A DNA stretch of 64,000 nt, taken from Mycolicibacterium pulveris. GTDB lineage: Bacteria; Actinomycetota; Actinomycetes; Mycobacteriales; Mycobacteriaceae. The stretch is from positions 4,278,001-4,342,000 of the forward strand of contig NZ_AP022599.1 of assembly GCF_010725725.1 (NCBI RefSeq), given 5' to 3'. Positions 53,794 through 62,522 of this stretch are shown here, in pieces; positions within the stretch are counted from its first letter, which is position 1, and every line of letters begins with the position of its first letter. The translations under genes were made by a program, and so were the position numbers. Below the pieces are notes generated by a model that searched no databases, was not told where the DNA came from, and was given only the letters and a program-made list of their open reading frames with translations.

Positions 53794-55392
53794 ATGCAGC
53801 GGCTCATGACGTCGGTTGATCAGGGGTCAGCCAACTACGTCGACAACCGAAACGCGATGGAGCAGGCGCTGGCCGAATTGCGGACACACCTGGACGAGTC
53901 GTTGGTCGGGGGTGGCGAAAAATACGTCGCGCGACACCGCGAACGCGGGCGCCTGCTGCCCAGGGAGCGCATCGAACTGCTCGTGGACATCGGAAGCCCG
54001 ATGATCGAGCTGTCACCGCTGGCCGCCGCAGGGACCGGATTTCCGACGGGCGGCAGCGTCGTGACCGCGATCGGTGTCGTCGAGGGAGTGGAGTGTGCGC
54101 TGATCGCCAGCGACCCCACTGTGCGGGGCGGCGCGATCAACCCGATATCGGTGACCAAGATTCTTCGGGCCATGGACATCGCCCGAGAGAACAGGTTGCC
54201 GTTACTGTTTCTGGTCGAGTCCGGGGGCGCGGACCTGCCCAGCCAGGGTGACTTTTATCTGCGGGGTGGCAACCAGTACCGCCATCTCACCCAGATGTCG
54301 GCGTTGGGTGTCCCCACTGTGGCGTTGGTCTTCGGCAACGCCACCGCTGGCGGTGCCTACGTTCCCGGCATGTGTGACTACACCATTCTGATCAAGAACC
54401 AGAGCAAGGTATTTCTCGGCGGGCCACCGCTGGTGAAAATGGCCACCGGGGAGGAGTCTGACGATGAGACGCTGGGCGGCGCGGAGATGCATGCTCGCGA
54501 CTCCGGACTGTGCGACTACCTGGCCGACGACGAGATGGATTGTATTCGGCTTGCCAGACAGATTATTTCGCACCTTGGATGGCGCAAGCTCGGTCCGGAG
54601 CCCGGGCCTGTGGTGGAGCCACTGGCGGATCCGGACGATCTGCTCGGCATCGCGTCGGCAGATCCGAAGGTGCCCTTCGATGTCCGCGAAGTTCTCGCCC
54701 GAATCGTTGACGGTAGCGAGTTCGACGAATTCAAGCCCTATTACGGCCAGGCGCTGCTGACCGGGTGGGCGCGTATCCACGGCTATCTGGTGGGGATCCT
54801 GGCCAACAAGCAGGGCGTGCTGTTCTCTGAAGAGTCCGAGAAGGCATCGCAATTCATTCAATTGGCGAACCAGATGGATCAGCCGCTGATATTCATCCAC
54901 AACTGCACCGGGTTCATGGTCGGCGCCGAGTACGAGAAGCGGGGCATCGTCAAGGACGGGGCGAAGATGATCAACGCGGTAGCCAACAGCACCGTGCCGC
55001 ACATCGCGTTGATGGCCGGCGCGTCCTACGGTGCCGGCAACTACGGCATGTCCGGGCGGCCGTTCAATCCCCGGTTTGCCTTCTCCTGGCCGACGGCACG
55101 AGTTGCTGTGATGGGCGGAACGCAATTGGCAGGGGTGCTCTCGATCGTGGCGCGCCAATCCGCGCAGGCTCAGGGCAAGCCGTTCGACGAGGATGCCGAC
55201 GCGAAGATGAGGCAAGCCATCGAGGCGCAGATCGAGGCCGAGTCCACGGCGCTCTTCAACACTGCCCGCATCTACGACGACGGGATCATCGACCCCAGGG
55301 ATACCCGGCACGTGCTCGGCATGGCGTTGTCGGTGACCCATTCCGCCGAGGTGCGCGGGGTCAAAGGGGGCTACGGCGTGTTCCGCATGTAG
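53794..55392 (+). CDS. Acyl-CoA carboxylase beta subunit, methylcrotonyl/geranyl-CoA carboxylase type
   Basis: 532 aa from ATG 53794, which lies very close to an AGGAGG site; ATG 53806 is an alternative. Carboxyltransferase features: RERGRLLPRERIELLVD (about 46), FLVESGGADLPSQGDFYLRG (about 139-158), FGNATAGGAYVPGM (about 182) and, in the second half, FIHNCTGFMVGAEYEKRGIV (about 368-387) and GASYGAGNYGMSGRPFNPRF (about 411-430), the pattern of MCC/GCC beta chains rather than propionyl-CoA carboxylase. It transfers CO2 to an unsaturated branched acyl-CoA. Confidence 0.9.
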   Translation: MQRLMTSVDQGSANYVDNRNAMEQALAELRTHLDESLVGGGEKYVARHRERGRLLPRERIELLVDIGSPMIELSPLAAAGTGFPTGGSVVTAIGVVEGVECALIASDPTVRGGAINPISVTKILRAMDIARENRLPLLFLVESGGADLPSQGDFYLRGGNQYRHLTQMSALGVPTVALVFGNATAGGAYVPGMCDYTILIKNQSKVFLGGPPLVKMATGEESDDETLGGAEMHARDSGLCDYLADDEMDCIRLARQIISHLGWRKLGPEPGPVVEPLADPDDLLGIASADPKVPFDVREVLARIVDGSEFDEFKPYYGQALLTGWARIHGYLVGILANKQGVLFSEESEKASQFIQLANQMDQPLIFIHNCTGFMVGAEYEKRGIVKDGAKMINAVANSTVPHIALMAGASYGAGNYGMSGRPFNPRFAFSWPTARVAVMGGTQLAGVLSIVARQSAQAQGKPFDEDADAKMRQAIEAQIEAESTALFNTARIYDDGIIDPRDTRHVLGMALSVTHSAEVRGVKGGYGVFRM

Positions 55393-55419
55393 GCCCGGAG
55401 GTCGGTGCTTGCCAATGCG

Positions 55420-56181
55420 TCACCGCAGTGGCGGTTCGTGCAGCTCCGTTTGCCGCACGAGCCAGTCCGTGGCGTCCCGCGCGAGAATGGTCAGCTCGTC
55501 CGGCGCGCAACGCAGGCACGGCGACACGACGGTTCCGAGCACGGCAATAACGTCGTCGCGGTAACGTGTCGGCACCGCACCGATATCGACAACCACGGTG
55601 GTGGCCCCCACCGCATCACGGCGACGCCTGATGTCCTGCAACGCCGCCGCGTCGGGGACCACCGTTCCATGGGCCCATGCGAGGAACATCATCGAATCGC
55701 CCTGTGTCAGTGGGTCTGCCGTCCCCAGTGTCGAGCCAGCGTCGATCGTCCAGGTAGGAATGCTCGGCTGCACGGGTGCAGGGGTCACCGGCATCACCCG
55801 ACCGTCGTCGAGCGACCATCCCGTCCACGCGCCGAGGATCGCAGCGAGATCCTCGCGCCAGCCCTCGTCCGAGTGAATGCGCAGTATCAGCTCGAGCCGA
55901 CCTCCCGACATCGCATCCAGGACGCCGATGTCCTCGGCGATCCGCAGGGGCGCCGCCGAGCCGCGCAACGTGAGCACCACCGGGATTCGAAGGTGTCGGG
56001 TGCAGGTGGCGACGGCGCCCGCCGCGGCCATCACGTACGTGTCGTCGCTGTTCGGGGGCCCGGGCCTGATTGACCCCACGACGAGGGCATCGATGTTGTG
56101 GTTCTGGGCGACCCCGGCCAGGCGCCGGATCTCGGCGGCGTCCGCGCCGGGTGCCGACACAGCGAGCCGCGGGGCGCTCAC
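55420..56181 (-). CDS. LLM (luciferase-like) oxidoreductase family protein, short
   Basis: A 253-aa TIM-barrel-type protein: NHNIDALVVGSIRPGPPN (about 29-46), VLTLRGSAAPLRIAEDIGVL (about 70-89) and DAMSGGRLELILRI (about 90-103), as in flavin- or F420-dependent LLM enzymes, though shorter than usual (about 300-350 aa). It overlaps the preceding LLM gene by four bases (ATGA), so the two are probably subunits or sequential enzymes. Confidence 0.8.
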   Translation of the reverse strand: MSAPRLAVSAPGADAAEIRRLAGVAQNHNIDALVVGSIRPGPPNSDDTYVMAAAGAVATCTRHLRIPVVLTLRGSAAPLRIAEDIGVLDAMSGGRLELILRIHSDEGWREDLAAILGAWTGWSLDDGRVMPVTPAPVQPSIPTWTIDAGSTLGTADPLTQGDSMMFLAWAHGTVVPDAAALQDIRRRRDAVGATTVVVDIGAVPTRYRDDVIAVLGTVVSPCLRCAPDELTILARDATDWLVRQTELHEPPLR

Positions 56182-57164
56182 GCGCGCCTCCCGAGCTGCG
56201 GTAAGACCTCGTCCGCGAGCAGATCCAGACAGCGGCGCAGCGCGTTGCCGGTGACGCCGTCGAAGCGCACCCGCAGCGCCAGGGTGTCCGCCCCGGCGTC
56301 GATGAGCCGGCCGAGGCGGTCGACGACTTCCCCCGGGCTGCCGAAGATGGCCTGCCTTGTCATCTGCTCGGCGAGCGAGTCACGGTGTGCGCGCTGCGCA
56401 ACGGGATCATCAAGCCAGAAATTGGAGTAATGCCGCCACATTTCGAGCAACCGGCCCCTGGCCCACCGCACCATCGCCGGATCGGTGTCCACCCAGCACT
56501 CCCGCATCGCACCGAACCTCGGCGGTGGTCCAGCGCGCCGCTTCAGGTTCTCCGCCCAGGTATCCCGCATCGTCGAGAGGTTGCGGCTTGTCACGGTGGG
56601 CATGAGCAGTACCGAGGCGCCGAATCGCGCCGCCCGCGCGATACCGTCGGGAACACCTGTGCCAACCCATAAGTCGACGGGCCCCGTCCGCTCCCGCAGC
56701 GCGGCGCTGTCCAGCTGCGCCACCCGCTCTTCGGTGAGCCTCACCCGATCCGCAGGGCGTACCCGCGCAGCTGCGAATTCCACAGCGCGGTAACCGATCC
56801 CGACCCCCAGCCGGAATCGGTTCGGCGCAAGCGATGCGAGCGCGGCGGTTCCTTCCGCGATGCGTGCCGCGGTGTGAAAGGGCACGACCATCACGCCGGA
56901 GGCGATCCGCAGGGAGCTGGTAGCGCTCAACAGGCCCGCGGCAGCCGGGAAGAGCGAGGGGCAATAGCCGTCGTAGGAGAGGTGATGCTCACCCATCCAA
57001 AGGGTGTCGAACCCGAGCTGTTCGACGACGCGGGCCTCCGCCACCGCCTCCTCGTAGACCTTCGGGCGTGGGATCGGACGCATGTAGGTCGATTGCATGC
57101 TCCAGAAACCCACGCCGACCTCGAGAGCCCGTGTCGGCGTGCTGGCGGGTTCACGGACGGTCAA
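56178..57164 (-). CDS. LLM-class (F420- or flavin-dependent) oxidoreductase
   Basis: About 328 aa if a TTG at 57164 is the start (preceded by GGGGGTG). GFDTLWMGEHHLSYDGYCPS (about 47-66) and ASGVMVVPFHTAARIAEGTA (about 83-102) plus RFRLGVGIGYRAVEF are typical of LLM proteins; WMGEHH is the cofactor-site segment. No ATG fits at the expected N-terminus (EVGVGFWSMQST). The gene is divergent from the second fadD, with the perfect palindromic operator in the gap. Confidence 0.87.
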   Translation of the reverse strand: MTVREPASTPTRALEVGVGFWSMQSTYMRPIPRPKVYEEAVAEARVVEQLGFDTLWMGEHHLSYDGYCPSLFPAAAGLLSATSSLRIASGVMVVPFHTAARIAEGTAALASLAPNRFRLGVGIGYRAVEFAAARVRPADRVRLTEERVAQLDSAALRERTGPVDLWVGTGVPDGIARAARFGASVLLMPTVTSRNLSTMRDTWAENLKRRAGPPPRFGAMRECWVDTDPAMVRWARGRLLEMWRHYSNFWLDDPVAQRAHRDSLAEQMTRQAIFGSPGEVVDRLGRLIDAGADTLALRVRFDGVTGNALRRCLDLLADEVLPQLGRRA

Positions 57165-57209
57165 GCAACACCCCCACGTCACGGCCTTGGCAAGTTTCAA
57201 GGCTCCGGT

Positions 57210-57224
57210 TATTGTCGGACAATA
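57210..57224. promoter_or_regulatory. Perfect palindromic GntR operator candidate (site c)
   Basis: TATTGTC-G-GACAATA is a perfect 7-1-7 inverted repeat in the 86-base divergent promoter between the LLM and fadD genes. TTGTCGGACAA fits the FadR-subfamily consensus TNGTNNNACNA exactly. Confidence 0.75.
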
Positions 57225-57250
57225 CCGTGCCGCAGAGGAGTGGGTCGCGC

Positions 57251-58801
57251 ATGCTACTGAGTTCGATCGTCCACGGAGCCGCCATCCGCCGCCCGGCCTA
57301 CCCCGCCCTCGTCTGCGACGGCAACCGGTGGACATTCTGGGAACTCTCCGACCGGGTCAGCAAGCTGGCGGCCGGTCTGAGCATGCTCACCGAGCCGGGG
57401 GAGCGCGTGGCGATTCTGGCGGACAACTGTGTGGAGTACATCGACTGCCTGTACGGGGTATCGCAGGCCGGAAACACCCTTGCCCCGATCAACCAGCGGT
57501 TGGCCGTACCGGAGATCGAGTACGTGCTGTCCGACGCCGAACCGGCAGTGTTGATCGTTGGCAGCGAATACTACGAGCGGTTGGGCGAAATCCGTTCGGT
57601 CGTCCCGTCGATACGGCACGTCGTTGTCATTGGCGATGTCATTGGCGATGCACCACCTGGCGCATTGAGCTACCGATCACTGCTGAGTTCTACGGTGCTG
57701 GATCCATCGCGCGCGCACAGCGACGACAACGAGGTTGCCTGGCTGGTCTACACGTCGGGAACCACGGGTCGGCCGAAAGGCGCGATGCTGACCCATCGCA
57801 ACATCATCAGCGCGATGCTGAACGCGATGATCGAGTGGAAGCCGGACCGAGACGACCGCCAACTGTTCTGCTTTCCGCTGTGTCATGTCGCGGCGTTCAT
57901 CCCCCTCATGTACCACCTGCGGCAGGCCACGGTCGTGTTGATGCCCTCCTTTGACCCGGCCGTATTCCTGCGTCTCGTCGAGGAATACGAGATCACCCAT
58001 ACCGGCCTGGCACCGACGATGCTCAACTTCCTGTTGCAGCACCCCGACATCAACAGCGCTCGCCTCGACTCGGTCGAGCTTGTGGTCTACGGGTCGGCCC
58101 CGATGTCGCCCACGTTGTTGGAGAACGGAATCAAACGCTTCGGCGAAGTCTTCGTCCAGACTTACGGAATGACCGAACTCTCGGGCAACGTTCTGGTTTT
58201 GGGATTGGATCATCACCACCGCGCCATCACCGGAGAACCCGAATTGTTGGCCGCCGCGGGACAGATGGAATGCCTCGCGACGGTGCGGCTGGTCGACGAC
58301 GACATGAAAGACGTGGCGGTCGGTGACGTCGGTGAGATCGTCGTCTCGGGCGACCAGGTGATGAAAGGTTACTGGCGCGCCGAGGAGGCCACCGCGGAAG
58401 TTCTCGTCGACGGCTGGCTGCGCACCGGCGACCTCGCCAGGATGGATGAGGAGGGCCTGGTGTACGTCGTGGACCGAAAGAAGGACATGATCATCACCGG
58501 CGGAGAGAACGTCTACCCGCGCGAGGTCGAAGACGTCATCGCCCGGTTGCCGGGGCTGAGCGAGGTCGCCGTCATCGGGCTTCCCGACGATCGCTGGGGC
58601 GAGGCGGTCACCGCGGTTGTCGTTCCGCGCGCCGGTCAGACGGTCAAAGCTGAGGACGTGCGTGCGGCCTGCCGGGACTCCCTGGCGGGTTTCAAGGTGC
58701 CCAAGCGGGTCGAGTTCACCGACGAGCTGCCACGTAATGCAGCAGGCAAGGTAGTCAAAACGCTTCTGCGCGACCGATTCCTGGAACCGGGGAACGCATG
58801 A
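57251..58801 (+). CDS. Acyl-CoA synthetase (second FadD-type ligase)
   Basis: A 516-aa adenylate-forming enzyme. Motifs: WLVYTSGTTGRPKGAML (about 164-180), QTYGMTELSGN (about 302), GWLRTGDLARMDEEG (about 389), IITGGENVYPREVEDVI (about 414-430) and the C-terminal Lys in PRNAAGKVVKTLL. It differs clearly from the ligase at 45537, implying a different acid or a later step. ATG 57251 follows GAGGAG. It faces the CoA-transferase gene tail to tail. Confidence 0.93.
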   Translation: MLLSSIVHGAAIRRPAYPALVCDGNRWTFWELSDRVSKLAAGLSMLTEPGERVAILADNCVEYIDCLYGVSQAGNTLAPINQRLAVPEIEYVLSDAEPAVLIVGSEYYERLGEIRSVVPSIRHVVVIGDVIGDAPPGALSYRSLLSSTVLDPSRAHSDDNEVAWLVYTSGTTGRPKGAMLTHRNIISAMLNAMIEWKPDRDDRQLFCFPLCHVAAFIPLMYHLRQATVVLMPSFDPAVFLRLVEEYEITHTGLAPTMLNFLLQHPDINSARLDSVELVVYGSAPMSPTLLENGIKRFGEVFVQTYGMTELSGNVLVLGLDHHHRAITGEPELLAAAGQMECLATVRLVDDDMKDVAVGDVGEIVVSGDQVMKGYWRAEEATAEVLVDGWLRTGDLARMDEEGLVYVVDRKKDMIITGGENVYPREVEDVIARLPGLSEVAVIGLPDDRWGEAVTAVVVPRAGQTVKAEDVRAACRDSLAGFKVPKRVEFTDELPRNAAGKVVKTLLRDRFLEPGNA

Positions 58802-58822
58802 CTCCGGCCGCCGGTCGGCCGA

Positions 58823-60019
58823 CTACGTGTCGGGGTTGAGCTCGGCGAGCACCTCGCCGGTGTGCTCGCCGAGGCCGGGTGCCGGCAACCTGATGTCCCG
58901 GCTGGGGTGGGACCGAAGACGCCACGGGGGTCCCACCATTTCGGTTGGCCCGGCGATCGGATGGTCGGCCTTGATGATCGACTCGCGGTATTCCAGCTGC
59001 GGATCGTTGACGACCTCGGTAAGGGTGTGAATCGCTGACGACGGCACGCCCAACTCGGCGAACCGTGCCAGCCATTCGGTCGCCGGTCGACGCCGGAGAT
59101 GCTCGGCGACGGTGGCAACCACTCGCGGGCGGTTGCGTTGGCGTCCTGCGGTGGTGGCGAGTTCGGGATCGGCAGCCAACTGGTCGTCGCCAAGCGCCGA
59201 GCACAGACGTCGCCACATCATGTCGTTGCCCGCGGCCACGACGATCGGCCGGTCCTTGGTGGCGAAGCTCTGGTACGGGGTCAAGACCGAGTCGGTTGCG
59301 CCACAGGGGCGTGGTTCCTCGGCCCCGGCGAGAAACGCGGCGACCCTCGGGGCCATCAGGAACAGTGCCGAGTCCAACAACGAGATGTCGACGACATCGC
59401 CGTGCCCGGTGCGTCGCTGGTGGTACACCGCGCAGGCGATGGCGAAGGATGCGACGAGTCCGGCCACCGAGTCCGACAGAGCGGTACTGACCCGCTGTGG
59501 TGAGTCCGGTGACGCGCCCGTCACGCTCATCAGACCCGAACGTGCCTGGGCTATCAGGTCATAGCCGGACAGTGCGGAGTCCGGTCCGTCGAGGCCGAAT
59601 CCGGAGATGAGGCAGTAGACCAGGTCTGGGTGGCGCTGTGTCACCTCATCGGGGGCCAGCCCGAGCCGGTCGAGCTTCGACGGATTGAAGCTGGTGATGA
59701 GGACATCGCTGGCGGCGAGCAATCGCTGCAACGCCTCGGCGCCCTCGGAGGTCTTCAAGTCGAGGCATACGCCGCGCTTGTTCCGGTTTGCCGACAGAAA
59801 CCACGTGGAGGCGCCGTTCACGAACGGCGGGCCCCAGCGGCGGGTGTCGTCGCCGTGTGGGTCTTCGACCTTGACGACCGAGGCGCCCATGTCGGCGAGC
59901 AGCATCGTGGCCGTGGGCCCGGCGTAGGACCCGGTCAGATCGAGGACCCGCACGTCCGACAGCGGCAAATTCCTGTCGTCGGATTGGTCTTCGAGCCCCT
60001 TCTCCTGCCCGACGGACAT
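58823..60019 (-). CDS. Class III CoA transferase (CaiB/BaiF)
   Basis: A 398-aa protein: LSDVRVLDLTGSYAGPTATM (about 19-38), LLADMGASVVKVEDPHGDDT, LSANRNKRGVCLDLKTSEGA (about 74-93) and GDVVDISLLDSALFL (about 186), where Asp carries the acyl intermediate. It moves CoA between acids. Unlike the broken homolog at 40015, this copy is intact. A short upstream extension exists; the MSVGQEKG start is preferred. Confidence 0.92.
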   Translation of the reverse strand: MSVGQEKGLEDQSDDRNLPLSDVRVLDLTGSYAGPTATMLLADMGASVVKVEDPHGDDTRRWGPPFVNGASTWFLSANRNKRGVCLDLKTSEGAEALQRLLAASDVLITSFNPSKLDRLGLAPDEVTQRHPDLVYCLISGFGLDGPDSALSGYDLIAQARSGLMSVTGASPDSPQRVSTALSDSVAGLVASFAIACAVYHQRRTGHGDVVDISLLDSALFLMAPRVAAFLAGAEEPRPCGATDSVLTPYQSFATKDRPIVVAAGNDMMWRRLCSALGDDQLAADPELATTAGRQRNRPRVVATVAEHLRRRPATEWLARFAELGVPSSAIHTLTEVVNDPQLEYRESIIKADHPIAGPTEMVGPPWRLRSHPSRDIRLPAPGLGEHTGEVLAELNPDT

Positions 60020-60045
60020 TGCGCAGCCCCTCCCATGCCAAGGAC

Positions 60046-60062
60046 GACTGTTCGACATTATC
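60046..60062. promoter_or_regulatory. Candidate GntR operator in the CoA-transferase/gntR divergent region (site d)
   Basis: On the minus strand the sequence reads ATAATGTCGAACAGTC, nearly identical to the site between the carboxylase genes. It lies about 30 bases upstream of the CoA-transferase start; position is accurate to about one base. Confidence 0.6.
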
Positions 60063-60196
60063 ACATTGAGGTCAAGGGCCGACAGTTTGAGCGTGGGCCG
60101 GGAATCGACACGCCCGGTGTATTGTTGGAAACCACGAGGTCAATAGGGTTCAATAGGCATCAATCGCCGTTACTTAGGACACCGAAAGGGTGTGAA

Positions 60197-60925
60197 TTGA
60201 CGACCGCAGACATTGCATCTTCACCCTTCACACCGAAGGCTGTACAACGACCGCGGCAACAGGTCGAAGAGCAGATTCGCGCCGCGATCCGCAACGGTGT
60301 GGTCAAGACTGGACAGAAGCTGCCCACCGAGGTGGCGCTCTCTCGCGATTTCGGCGTTTCGCGCACCACCGTCCGGGAGGCGCTGCGCTCACTGGTGGCC
60401 GATGGCCTGATCGAAAAGGTGCCGGGTGCGGGCGGTGGCAGCTTCGTTCGCGCGCTCGACCACAACACCTTCGGCGAAGAACTCGGACAGGACATGCAGA
60501 ACCTGATCCGGGTTGGATCGATTGCATTCCGTGAAGCCGCCGACGTCCGTCGGATGCTCGAAATTCCCTGCGTCCGACTGGCCGCGGAGAATCGGACAGC
60601 TGAGCAAGCCGCCGAGTTGCGCGACATCGTCGACCAGGAGAAGAAGTTGTCGCACGACGATCCGGCGGTGCCAGAGTTGGACGTGCGTTTTCATTCGGTG
60701 ATCGCCGCGGCATCGGGAAACCGCGTCGCGGCGGCGTTCGTTCAGGCGCTGCATCAGGTCACCGAACCGGTCCACCATCTCGACCTCAACGCCCAGGTGG
60801 GCGAGCGGACCGTGCGTCAGCACATGGCGATCGTGCGAGCCATCGAGAAGCAGAATCCCGACGCTGCGGAGAAGGCCATGATCGATCACCTGAGCTACCT
60901 GGAAGGGCACCTGCTGCCGGACTGA
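60197..60925 (+). CDS. GntR-family transcriptional regulator (FadR subfamily)
   Basis: 242 aa from a TTG at 60197 with AAAGGG eight bases upstream. The winged helix (about 13-85) has GQKLPTEVALSRDFGVSRTT (about 41-60) followed by VREALRSLVADGLIEKVPGA. The C-terminal FCD domain (about 100-240) has PELDVRFHSVIAAASGN (about 160) and RQHMAIVRAIEKQNPDAAEK with the metal-site His pattern. FadR-type proteins bind TNGTNNNACNA palindromes and respond to acyl-CoA or carboxylates. Matching sites occur throughout this island, so it is the likely local regulator, including of itself. Confidence 0.92.
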   Translation: MTTADIASSPFTPKAVQRPRQQVEEQIRAAIRNGVVKTGQKLPTEVALSRDFGVSRTTVREALRSLVADGLIEKVPGAGGGSFVRALDHNTFGEELGQDMQNLIRVGSIAFREAADVRRMLEIPCVRLAAENRTAEQAAELRDIVDQEKKLSHDDPAVPELDVRFHSVIAAASGNRVAAAFVQALHQVTEPVHHLDLNAQVGERTVRQHMAIVRAIEKQNPDAAEKAMIDHLSYLEGHLLPD

Positions 60926-60940
60926 ACCGAACCTTGAGGT

Positions 60941-60966
60941 AAAAGACCGACAGTTGACAGTCGGCG
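60941..60966. promoter_or_regulatory. Candidate GntR operator upstream of ribBA (site e)
   Basis: GACCGACAG followed directly by TTGACAGTCGG gives two overlapping copies of the TGTC/GACA core. It lies in the 120-base gap between gntR and ribBA, so ribBA may have its own regulated promoter. Confidence 0.5.
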
Positions 60967-61045
60967 TCTCCTTGGATTGACTGGAGGGGCTGACGCGTCG
61001 GCACTGTCGCGGTGCCCTGCGGTCGGCTGGGCGAGGAGGACTTCG

Positions 61046-62356
61046 GTGACGACTGGGCGTTTCGCGGGCGCCGTGTCGAAAGACCCCGGTGATCGACTCG
61101 CCGCGGGTGCGGCCTCCGCGGTCTGGTCCGCCGTGCGTGCGCTTGCCGCGGGCGGCATGGTGATCGTCGCCGACGACGTGGAGCGCGAGAACGAGGGCGA
61201 TCTCGTGATGGCGGCCGAGTTCGCGACCGTCGACGACCTGGATTTTCTGGTCCGGTATTCGACCGGGATCATCTGTGTCCCAATGCTCGGCGATCGGCTC
61301 GATGCGTTGCGGTTGCCTCCGATGGTGCGCGACAACGAGGACACGCACGACACCGCGTTCACCGTGTCGGTGGATCATCGCAGCACCACAACGGGTGTCT
61401 CGGCGGTGGATCGGAGCCGGACGATCCGCGCGTTGGCCGATCCGCGGGCGGCGGCAACCGATTTCCGCCGTCCCGGCCATGTCTTTCCGTTGCGTTATCG
61501 CGAGGGCGGGGTGCTGAGCCGGCCAGGTCACACCGAGGCATCGATCGACCTGTTGCGGCTGGCCGGCTTGTCAGAGGTCGCGGTCATCGGCGAGATCGTC
61601 GGTGCCGCCGGGCAGATGGCGCACGGCCCCGAGCTGGCCGCCTTCGCGCGCGAGCACAACCTGCCGATGCTCACGGTCGCTGATCTGATCGAATACCGCA
61701 GGGCCACCGAGCGACTCGTTGCGCTGGCGGGCAGTTCCTGGTTACCGACCCGCTTCGGCGAGTTCCGGGCCCACGCATACCGTTCGCTCGTCGACGGCAC
61801 CGAGCACCTTGCGCTGGTGATGGGCGATGTTCACGACCCCGCCAGGTCGGAGATCCTGGTGCGCATGCACAGCGAGTGCCTCACCGGAGACGTGGTCGGA
61901 TCGTTGCGCTGCGACTGCGGCACCCAATTCGAGCGGGCGCTGACGGAGATCGCCACCGAGGGCTGCGGGGTGATGGTCTATCTGCGGGGTCACGAGGGGC
62001 GCGGGATCGGGCTGGGTTACAAGCTGCGCGCCTACACGCTTCAGGAAAGCGGCCGCGACACGGTCGACGCCAACACCGATCTCGGCCTCCCTGTCGATGC
62101 ACGGACTTACGAGGTGGGGGCATCGATTCTCGCCGCGCTCGGTATCTCGCGGGTGCGGCTGATCACCAACAACCCGGCCAAATGTGTCGAGCTCGAGCAG
62201 CGCGGGATCGCCGTTGCCGAACGGGTGTCGCTGCCCTCGACCGTGACCGAAAGCAACCTCAGCTATCTACGCGCCAAGCGCGACCGGATGGGGCACAAGC
62301 TCGATCTGCCCGAGCCGCCCCACGATCGCCAGGTTCTTGTCGATCTTCTGAACTGA
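61046..62356 (+). CDS. ribBA: Bifunctional riboflavin biosynthesis protein RibBA
   Basis: A 436-aa two-domain enzyme. The N-terminal 3,4-dihydroxy-2-butanone-4-phosphate synthase domain (about 25-225) has VADDVERENEGDLVMAAEFA (about 45-64) and RPGHTEASIDLLRLAGL. The C-terminal GTP cyclohydrolase II domain (about 230-430) has the zinc site SECLTGDVVGSLRCDCGTQF (about 275-294), GHEGRGIGLGYKLRAYTLQ (about 314) and LITNNPAKC. It makes both riboflavin precursors. Position inside a catabolic cluster, apart from any rib operon, suggests a dedicated flavin (or F420 precursor) supply. No FMN riboswitch is apparent upstream. The GTG at 61046 follows GAGGAGG. Confidence 0.94.
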   Translation: MTTGRFAGAVSKDPGDRLAAGAASAVWSAVRALAAGGMVIVADDVERENEGDLVMAAEFATVDDLDFLVRYSTGIICVPMLGDRLDALRLPPMVRDNEDTHDTAFTVSVDHRSTTTGVSAVDRSRTIRALADPRAAATDFRRPGHVFPLRYREGGVLSRPGHTEASIDLLRLAGLSEVAVIGEIVGAAGQMAHGPELAAFAREHNLPMLTVADLIEYRRATERLVALAGSSWLPTRFGEFRAHAYRSLVDGTEHLALVMGDVHDPARSEILVRMHSECLTGDVVGSLRCDCGTQFERALTEIATEGCGVMVYLRGHEGRGIGLGYKLRAYTLQESGRDTVDANTDLGLPVDARTYEVGASILAALGISRVRLITNNPAKCVELEQRGIAVAERVSLPSTVTESNLSYLRAKRDRMGHKLDLPEPPHDRQVLVDLLN

Positions 62357-62444
62357 CCGACCCGCTCCGAACCGAAAAACACTGCGTTCACCCGGCCCGA
62401 GGCGACGGTTTCGTCCATCTCGGAGCAACGCATTCGCCCCATTA

Positions 62445-62500
62445 GGTATTAAGTCCGACAGTTGACTCATTTAGTCAAATCGGTTAATGTCGGTCAACAG
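62445..62500. promoter_or_regulatory. Two candidate GntR operators upstream of the esterase gene (sites f1, f2)
   Basis: TATTAAGTCCGACAGTTGAC (62447-62466) and TTAATGTCGGTCAACAG (62484-62500) flank an A/T-rich stretch just before the ribosome site GGGAGGAG. Both hold the TGTC/GACA core. Confidence 0.6.
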
Positions 62501-62522
62501 TTTTCCGGGAGGAGAGGCGGCG

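Noticed and set aside
59630..60196. N-terminal extension of the GntR gene by 189 codons
   Set aside because: The extension is antisense to the CoA-transferase gene; a TTG with AAAGGG at 60197 gives a normal-length FadR-type protein.
60926..61045. FMN riboswitch upstream of ribBA
   Set aside because: Only 120 bases are available, largely occupied by the operator-like repeats; conserved RFN-element sequence blocks are not visible.
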